Assembly: GCF_000002595.2 (NCBI RefSeq)
Contig: NC_057012.1
Location: forward strand, 3,421,910 to 3,485,909
Reading direction: 5' to 3'
Source of the DNA: Chlamydomonas reinhardtii
Taxonomy: Eukaryota; Chlorophyta; Chlorophyceae; Chlamydomonadales; Chlamydomonadaceae
DNA: 64,000 nucleotides
The position numbers were made by a program, and so were the translations under genes. A model generated the notes under the pieces. That model had not been told where the DNA came from. It worked only from the letters and a program-made list of their open reading frames with translations, and did not search any database. This document shows positions 56,901 to 64,000 of the stretch, piece by piece. The first letter of the stretch is position 1; each line of letters opens with the position of its first letter.

Positions 56901-59900
56901 CGCTGTAGCTGCTGCTCATTGGCCTGTCGCAGTGCTGCTATCGCCTCCTCCCGCCGCTTCTTCCGCTCGCTCAGTATGGCATACTTGGCCGCAAGCGTCT
57001 GGTACGAGGCATCCTCGCCGGTACCGCCAGACGGTGTGCTACTGCCGCTACTACCGGGCTGCTGCTGCAGCTGGGAGGCCAGGGCTTCAAGCTCCGCATC
57101 AAACTCCGCATCGTCCAAAGCCGCGGCCGTTGAAACACCCCCAGAGTCTGTCGCCGCCGCAACCTCAGCAATAGCAGCAGCACTGGAGCTGCTGCCGGTT
57201 GCGGTGGGCCGGTCCTCCGTGTCAAAGACCAGGCCCTTCGCACGGGGGTTGTCGAGCATGGGCAGCACAGACGCTGCCGCCGCCGCAGCCGCCGCTGCGG
57301 CACCGCCGGCCGCGCCCGCTGCCACGGTCGCAGGTGCGGCCGCCGCCGCGGCCAGCGGGTGCGGGTCGGTGAGCCAGTAGCGCCTGGCCGCGTCGAACAT
57401 CTGCGCCGACAGCTGCGCGGTGGCCGCATCGGACTGCAGCGTGCGCGGTGGCGTGGCGCGCAGGCACTCGGCCAAGCCCTGGGCCTGTGTGTGCGAGGGC
57501 AGGTGTGGCGTGAAGGACATGACCACCACAGGTGTCAAACACTTCGATGCGCGGCTCCTGACACAGGCCCCTTACGCAGGCCCCTGGCGTGGAGCACGTA
57601 CTCAGGCGCCGGGCTGCAGGTCCTTAACGGCATCGCTCTGAGCCCACACTAGCCCCAACCAACCTCCCCCAGCCCCCACAAGGGCACCCCTGGATCCTGC
57701 GCTTGCAACTGACTTCGCCCACCAGTCCCCACCTGCCGGCCCGCCGCGACGTCCAGGCAGCGCCAGCCGCCGATGTCGGAGCGGCGGGCGGTGAGCGCCA
57801 GTGCGTGCAGGCAGTGCGCCGCCTCGGAGGGAGAGGGCGCCGTGGGAATCTGATGCGGCAACAGGCGGGCAGGCAGCGTCAGCCGGGCAGCACACACCAC
57901 CGGCACTTTCATACCAAGCCTGATGCCGCCATTCCCTGAAATCCTTCACACACTTGACAACAGCACCTTTTGGTACTCCGCTATGCCTACCGCCTGCGTG
58001 CGTTGGTCCCCGCCACCTTCCCCTCCAGCACCCGCGGCTGCACCCACACGCACCGGCCTGCCGCTGCGCTGGTCCAGGAGTCTGAAGCCGTTGGCGGCCC
58101 ACTGCGGGTAGGCCAACTCTAGGAAGTCCAACACCTGGGAGGAGAGCGGGCAGCGGCGGGACGACGGAGGTGAGGCCAGGACCAGTAGGGGCAGCGGCCT
58201 TCAGCGGCAGAAGGAACAAGCAAGCATGGCTTGCATGTGCATGTGCATGTGCATTTACGGCCACTGATGTTGTATCGAGCCAGTAGCAAGCGCGCGCGAG
58301 TGTGGCAGCGGCGCAGCCGGCAATATAAGAGTACCCCGTGCATGCGTGTGTTGGGGGCCCACACGAGAGACCAGCAATCCGCACCTGCTGCGGCGTGCTG
58401 AGCAGCTTGAGGGCCGCTGCTACAGCCGGCCGGCCCACCAGCGGCGGCAGTAGCTGCCGCGCCGCGACTGCAGCAGCCTCGGCCGGGGTGGCTGCAGCGG
58501 CTGGCGAGCCTGCTGCTGACGAGGACGCGGTAGCTGTGCCGGCAGCGGCCACTGCCGCCACCACCTGCTGCTTCTGAGCACTCCGCGCGGCCGCTGTGGT
58601 CGTGGCTGCTGGTGCTGCGGCGTTGCCAGGAGCGGCGGCCGCAGCGGCAGCGGGCGGCGCTGCGGAGGCCGCCGCCGGCTTCCGCTTGGTGGTGGTGCGC
58701 TCTAGGAAGACCTCACCCGTGGCACTCGTCCGTACACTAAATCCAGCCGCTGCCAAACTGCTGTACCAATCCGTACCGCCGCCGCCGCCACCTTTTGCTT
58801 TGCCGCGGCTATCGTCGGGTTCCGCCAGGTCCGTCTGCAGACCCAAATCCAGATCCAGGTCGGATCCAAACTCATCGTCTTCATCCAGCGCCGCCGCCGC
58901 CGCCGCGGCCGCCGTGCCCTCCAGTATCTCGTCCAGATCTCCGTACTCGCCCTCACTGCGCCGTACACGGATCTTGATGCCCTGCAACTGCAGCGCCTGT
59001 AGGCGGAATGGGGTGTGTTTGTGTTGCGTGTTAGCAACAATCATAGAAAGAACAATGCCCCGACTACGTCTACGTGTGTGAGGTAAGAGACAGAGCGGTG
59101 GTGCTCAGTAAGCATGCTGCATGCATCACGAGGCTGCTCCTTGGCGCCGCTGGCCGCACGCCCAGCCGTTATTCGTTGCGCCCACATGACCTCTGCCTCG
59201 CCCCGCCCCCCCCAGCCCCAGCCCCAGCCCCAGCCCCACCTCCACGAGCTCGGGATTCTTGCGTGCATACGACTCCTCTAGCTCCATCGCAGTCACAGCC
59301 GTCGCCGCCGCCGCTATGGACCCGGCATTGGCCAGCCCCGGAGCGCCCGGCGCGCCAGCAGCACCCGCACCCACACCCGCACCCACGCCGCCAGTGCCGC
59401 GCGCCGGCCCTGCGCCGCCGCCCACCACCCACTCCTCCACCCACTGCGCCTGCTGGATGCCTGCTACGCCGGCGGCCTCTGACGCGTCCTCTGGCCCGGA
59501 TGAGGTGATGCGAGCAAGGCCCGATGCCAGAGGCGACCCGCCCTGCTCTAGCTCCAGCGCCGCCGCAGACATGTTGCCGCCGCGGCGCCGCCTGCCGCGT
59601 AGCGGCCCCGAGGCCGGATCACCGTCGGCATTCGGTGCGGATGGGCCCGCATCGCCGGCACCATCTCCACCCGTAAGTGCTTGCCGCTGCTGTCGTGCCC
59701 GGGCGTGCTCTGCGGAGGTTGTGCCAAGCAATGCCGCGACAGCGTCTCAAGACCCGGGCGCACGAAGGCCTGATAAGCACTCCAAACCAGTGACACAGCC
59801 TGCTTGCTACCGTGTCACTCCTGCCACCTACCTGCCACGTCATCAAGGCCCCAGTCCGCCTCCTCCTCGTCCCGGAGCCACCCGGCCCCACCACTGTTAA

Positions 59901-60306
59901 GCTCCCGCAGCAGCTCGTCCGTGTCTGTACGGGAGGGGGGGGGGGGCGTGCCCGAGCCCAGTGAAAGAAACGGGGGGAGAGGAGAGGCCAGCGGATAGCT
60001 TAGCACTTGTAAGCCGTGTTCGAAACTGGCAACCTTACAAAGGATAGACGAGCAGCATGTAAGGCATCTCCCTGGGTTAGGTGTGCGGTGGGCGTGCACG
60101 CGCCGAGACCGTCGCAACCCACCAGCCACGCCCTCGCCCTCGTCGCCACGCGACGGCTTCCTCGCCGGGCCTCCTGGCCGCGAGCCACCTCCCGGTCCCC
60201 CTTTCCGCTGTTTGCCCGCCGGCACGTATCGCTTTGCAGGACATTTGCATTCACGAATGGCTTGCGGCAGTCGGCGGCTGTTGAACGTCAAATTGAGCGT
60301 CTTCAT
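53962..60306 (-). CDS. OPR/FASTK-like organelle RNA factor with RAP domain (14 exons)
   Basis: Exons in coding order: 60306-60123, 59924-59832, 59709-59240, 58996-58385, 58134-57967, 57849-57733, 57484-56660, 56380-56078, 55866-55671, 55552-55377, 55213-54790, 54557-54394, 54202-54155, 54015-53962; 1,277 residues. The C-terminus is a RAP domain (about residues 1190-1260): GYSIDITLPALRIALEADGP, then LGATAMKRRHLQRLGWQVVN and EWDKLSSDAARRAFLQ, an endonuclease-like fold common at the end of FASTK and OPR proteins. Before it are helical repeats (SPRDVTRVLWGFASLGHTP, FSPQQLAGVVWALAAM, GWQAGQVLWALGNS). The N-terminal half is mostly Ala-rich and acidic low complexity. The basic start (MKTLNLTFNSRRLPQAIREC) could be an organelle presequence. 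Inferred role: maturation or stability of a plastid or mitochondrial RNA. An upstream leader exon cannot be excluded. Confidence 0.85.
58233..58253 (+). repeat. Short GCATGT repeat in an intron
   Basis: Three and a half copies of the hexamer within an intron of the OPR-RAP gene. Confidence 0.8.
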
Positions 60307-61212
60307 GACTATAAGGTCTTGAAGTCCAACCCAGATACGCTGAATTGCCTGGTCGGCTTAGGTCCGAACGGTCATGTTGCATTTGTGGACGGAGGCTCGC
60401 AACTCAGTGGATGCTGCTGTACGAAATACCGTGTCAGGCAGAACCTTGAAATGCTACTGCAATTGGCATGGCGAGGCAACATTTGCCTGCTCATGCCCAT
60501 GTCGGCACGAATCCGGCCGAACGGGGCCGGGCGAGGAAGAACACCTGCTGCTTACCCTAGCTTACTTCGTTTCTTCTTCGCCCGCCGCGCCCATCCGCGC
60601 ATGTTCCTTCACCATCAACTTGTATGCTGCTGCCTCCTACGTCTTCTGTTGCTTATTCAGCTTAGGGCGCGCCCTCCATCACCATGCCGGTTGCTGTCGA
60701 CTCCCCAAGGTGGACGCTTATCGCTCCCGCGCCCTCTGCATTTTATAAATGGCGCCGTTCTCTTTCCACCGCGACTTTTTCCGCAGAACGCGCTATCGAC
60801 TCCCCAGCACTCGACTCTTTCACCTTTCACGCGGCGGCGTCCCTCGTATTTGTGCTGCTTGCTGAGCTTACCCTTGTAGCAGGGGATGCATGGAGCACAG
60901 ATGAGTACGGTATGGTGGACCTGGACACAGCTAACTCTGCGCTGGCAAATGCTTACAGTGCCTGTCTCCAGTCATTCGCACGGTGAGGTGACACGACACG
61001 CCCGCTGTCTCGCCATAGCGTCCAGCACCCGCCCTCCCGGCCTTTCGCCTTCGTCAGTAACCAGCACAAGTAGCACCAGCCCTTCGCATGCATGGCCCCG
61101 GCTTCCAAACGCAGCGCGCACTTCACAGTGAACACGCCAAACAAGACACACGAATAGCCTCCGGCATTCCTAGGTGGGCAAGGTGCTGGGCTCCAGTACG
61201 GCCTTGTCCTCA
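60307..61212. other. Spacer between OPR-RAP start and PsbP-domain gene end
   Basis: About 900 bp of moderate GC with pyrimidine-rich stretches (60560-60870). It should hold the OPR-RAP promoter and the 3' untranslated region of the PsbP-domain gene. No gene recognised. Confidence 0.45.
60953..60957 (-). terminator. TGTAA poly(A) signal of the PsbP-domain gene
   Basis: TTACA on +, about 256 nt past the stop at 61213. Confidence 0.5.
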
Positions 61213-63396
61213 TCACGTGAGGCGGAACGACGCCGCAGCGGCCAGCAGCGCTGCCGCATCCTCCTGCCACCGGGCCTCGGGGCACTGTGCGTTGAAGGTG
61301 AAGAGCTGGTTTTCCCTGTGCGCGTGCGGGCGGAGCGCACAATGACGTTATATGTTTGTTTGGCATACCGTACTGTGTTGCGCCTCGCCGATCGCAAGCG
61401 CCCGGGCACGCAGGGACTGCGCAACCACCGCATGTGGCCGCCGTGCGACCCACGCCCTCACGCCGTACACGTTCCTGTTCTGCGCCCTGGCGCCATGCGC
61501 CATGCGTGACCTGCTTGACCATGAGCAGCGCCCCCCGCACCTGGCCGTGTAGACGGACACGTTATGCCGGTAGAACCTGGGCCCCTTCACCGTGTACTCC
61601 AGTGTGTAGTACAGCTGCGAGCCGTCCGTACGGCCCTCGGCACTGAATAGCGTCGCCTGAGTGTCCAAGGGGGGAAGGTACATGGCGGACACGGGTGGGA
61701 TACCATCGTCGGTACGGTGCACCTACCTGCCTGCCGCGCTCACGAACCCGCAGATTCCCAACCACCACGTCTGCCGTAATGCGCTTTCCGACCATCCCAA
61801 ACAAGCCGGCCTTCCCGCCGGCTCTCCCAAGCATACTGCTCCGCAGCGAGCATGACACCTCCACATACGGCCCCCTACATACGGCCCCCCACATACATTA
61901 CTTCCGCAAACACACATTCCCCTGACACATGTGCCCCCACACACGCGCCCGCTCCCGCACCTCCAGGCCGCTGCTGGGCGGCGCCAGGCTGGCGAGGAAG
62001 CGCTCCGCCGCATCCCGCGGGCCGCCCAGGCTGTCCAGGCTGAACCCCGCCATGATAGGCGCCACGATGACGCTGACGTTCTCCTCGCCCCTGCGAGCGA
62101 CATTACCACACATGGCTGTAACAAATGAAAACGGGTATGGCGGGATTATGGTGTCAAAGGAAACATTCATACCGCATGTGAAATTGGTGCGGAATTGTGG
62201 CACGCGGGACTCACGTGGTGCCTGGCGGCCCGAACGCCACCACCGGCTCCGCCACCTCCGCCCCTCGCGCCTGTTGCGGAGCCGGCCTCCGCGGTGGGCT
62301 GAGCGCCGGGAACCCGGAGTCGTCAAAGTCATCTCGCCGGCTGCCAAAGGTGGGAGGGCCGCCGCGCGCCGCCTCCGCCCGCTTGGCTGCCCGGTAGGCC
62401 AGCGTCTGGTCCCCGAGCCAGCTGGCCGGGTAGGTGAACTCTGTGCACGGGGAGGAGAGGGCGAGCACGGGTGAAAAGGGGGAGCAGGAAGCGGGTCTTG
62501 TGGAGCGGAGGTAAGGTGAAGGGCCGTGACCCCTCATTCAGGGCCTTGTCCCTGTTACTGGCTCTAATAACTCACCGAATCCGCTGCCACCGCTGCCGTA
62601 CACGCATCGTTTGATTCCACGCACGGGGATAAGCACGTCCGCCCGCAGCCGGCCCGCCAGCTGGCCGCCGTCAAGCCCAAGCAAAAAGCTAGTGCAGCCG
62701 CCCAGATTGCCGCCCAGAGCTGGCGGTAGTGGGCAACAATTGGAAACACAAAGCACGTCAATCAGCAAGGCACTTTGTAAGTACCCCATTAATCACGGAG
62801 TGAGGTGTGGCACTGAGTGCTGCCGCGGGGAAACACGAAGCCGCCGTGCATGAAGCAAACGGTAACTGGCCTAGGGCGCAGGGAGTGCCACCATCAAGCT
62901 CGGCAGGTGCTGCTGCAGTAGGCAGCCGGACCCATGCAAAGGCGTCGCCGCCGGCTCACCAATGCCGAGGCCGCTTAGCCCTCCAAGCACCGCTCGCCGA
63001 GTGCTGGGCAGTGTGCCGCCCCAGGCAATGGTCCCCACCGGGTCCGCTAGGTTGGGCCCCGGGCCTGTCACACGGCCGCCAGGTGAGTGGGTGCGTTGAG
63101 GTAGTGGCATGGCGGTGACACGAAACTGGCGTACAGCCCGCGGACCCGTCAGGCGCTGGGCCCCGGCCCATACGCCAGCCACACAAGCAACCAACCCGTG
63201 CAACCACCAAACCCCATACCCCTCGACCGGACGGCAGTAAAACTCAGCGGCCCATCAACCCACCAGACGGTTTGGGTCCTTCTGGAGGCGACGCGGCGCA
63301 AATGGGCCTCAGTGCTCGCGAGCCCCTATGAACCCTGGCGCATTCGCGCAAGCGCGGACCTCTAAGTCCTGGTCTACCAACGCAGCTAGAACTCAT
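61213..63396 (-). CDS. PsbP-domain thylakoid-lumen protein with twin-arginine signal (8 exons)
   Basis: Exons in coding order: 63396-63264, 63064-62960, 62719-62576, 62440-62215, 62090-61961, 61858-61727, 61656-61541, 61315-61213; 362 residues. The N-terminus (MSSSCVGRPGLRGPRLRECA...) is a basic, Ser/Arg-rich chloroplast transit peptide. A second signal follows: TRRAVLGGLSGLGIALGG with the twin arginine at 67-68, so the TAT route into the thylakoid lumen is expected. The mature part is a PsbP fold: FTYPASWLGDQ, ENVSVIVAPIMAGFSLDSLG with PRDAAERFLA, LYYTLEYTVKGPRFYRHNVS and the closing NQLFTFNAQCPEARWQED...SFRLT. PsbP-domain proteins assist photosystem II or I or NDH assembly. Which class this is cannot be told. 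A disordered Ala/Arg/Pro insert of about 50 residues follows the WLGDQ stretch. Confidence 0.92.
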
Positions 63397-64000
63397 GATG
63401 ATAGAGTGTTGTGTAACAATTACGCGACTTATCCGCGAGTGAGGTGCAAAAATAAGGGCAAGCCGGTTGGTGAGACGACCAGCACGCTTGTTTTGTTATC
63501 AGGATTTATCAAGTGGTGCGAGTAATTGCTAATGACCGTGGAGCGAAGGCGAATTCTGAGCGCGGGCTGCATGGGGGTTTGCCTGATCTTCTTTTGGCGC
63601 TCTTGCACCAGCTGCGTCCAGAGTTACTTTAAACAATAGGCACATGCAAAGATCCGCAGTCTCAATTAAGAAAACCAAGGTTCTTTCCCGTTTGCGCCCA
63701 CGCGCTTTGGCATTTCCATACAACGCTCTTCGCCCTTACTGATTGCGTTATACCAGTTCTGTATTCATGAAATAATGAGAACTCTTTGAGCTGCGAGTAG
63801 ATTTGGGCTGGTCGCTGACAATGATGCACTCGCTGCACGCCCGCGTCGAAACGGCGCGCGGCGCTGCTGGGGATCCAACATTATGGAGCACTAGTTGCTC
63901 ATCTGGGTGGCGCGCGCCTGCAGGGTCGGCCGCGCGAGCTTTGCCTGACCCTCACACAGCGAGGGCGCCCGGGACATGGCCCCGGCCGGCCCGCACCCGC
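63397..64000. other. Right-edge region, PsbP-gene promoter side; no gene seen
   Basis: Lower GC from 63380 to 63830, then GC-rich to the window end. It must contain the PsbP-domain gene promoter. A neighbouring gene may begin beyond the edge. Confidence 0.4.

Overview
The window looks like nuclear DNA of a volvocine green alga (Chlamydomonas/Volvox relatives). The evidence is high GC, genes cut into many short exons by GT(G/A)AG...(C)AG introns, TGTAA polyadenylation words downstream of most stops, long Ala/Gln/Gly runs inside proteins, a flagellar-associated protein, and octotricopeptide-type (OPR) organelle RNA factors. Species cannot be named from sequence alone. Exon chains were assembled by eye from splice sites, reading-frame phase and protein-family resemblance; every complete model given here closes to a multiple of three.

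Layout. 1-88: tail of a + strand gene. ~0.5-3.3 kb: LINE remnant (-). 4.3-8.3 kb: GT61-like glycosyltransferase (+). 8.6-9.6 kb: small coiled-coil protein (+). 11.1-13.2 kb: Mpv17/PMP22-family protein A (-), divergent from a very large J-domain/FN3/UIM/Gln-rich protein (13.7-20.3 kb, +). 21.4-24.6 kb: CFAP119-like flagellar protein (+), one intron of which holds a 24-copy 40-bp minisatellite. 25.05-25.49 kb: a small LTR-type element (TRIM) with identical 99-bp ends and a 5-bp target duplication. 26.9-28.1 kb: Mpv17-family protein B (-). 29.3-33.7 kb: NCS1 nucleobase transporter with a likely plastid presequence (+). 34.6-36.0 kb: YchJ/UPF0225-type protein with a likely organelle presequence (-). 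36.4-42.7 kb: cytosolic-type phenylalanyl-tRNA synthetase alpha chain (+). 43.9-49.4 kb: 1,700-residue OPR-repeat protein (+). 51.6-53.4 kb: secreted or membrane-anchored SAM methyltransferase (-). 54.0-60.3 kb: OPR-like protein ending in a RAP domain (-). 61.2-63.4 kb: PsbP-domain protein with a twin-arginine lumen signal (-).

How the genes relate. This is an ordinary eukaryotic gene neighbourhood, not an operon, and I see no defence, phage or biosynthetic cluster. Several products point to organelles: two OPR-type RNA factors, a thylakoid-lumen PsbP protein, a plastid nucleobase carrier, a YchJ protein and two Mpv17-type membrane proteins. The most unusual items are the J-domain/FN3/UIM/polyQ fusion, a 14-nt micro-exon behind a GC-AG intron in the GT61 gene, a palindromic poly(A) word between two convergent genes, the intronic minisatellite, the intact-looking TRIM, and islands of short GC-rich hairpins of the kind known from volvocine organelle genomes.
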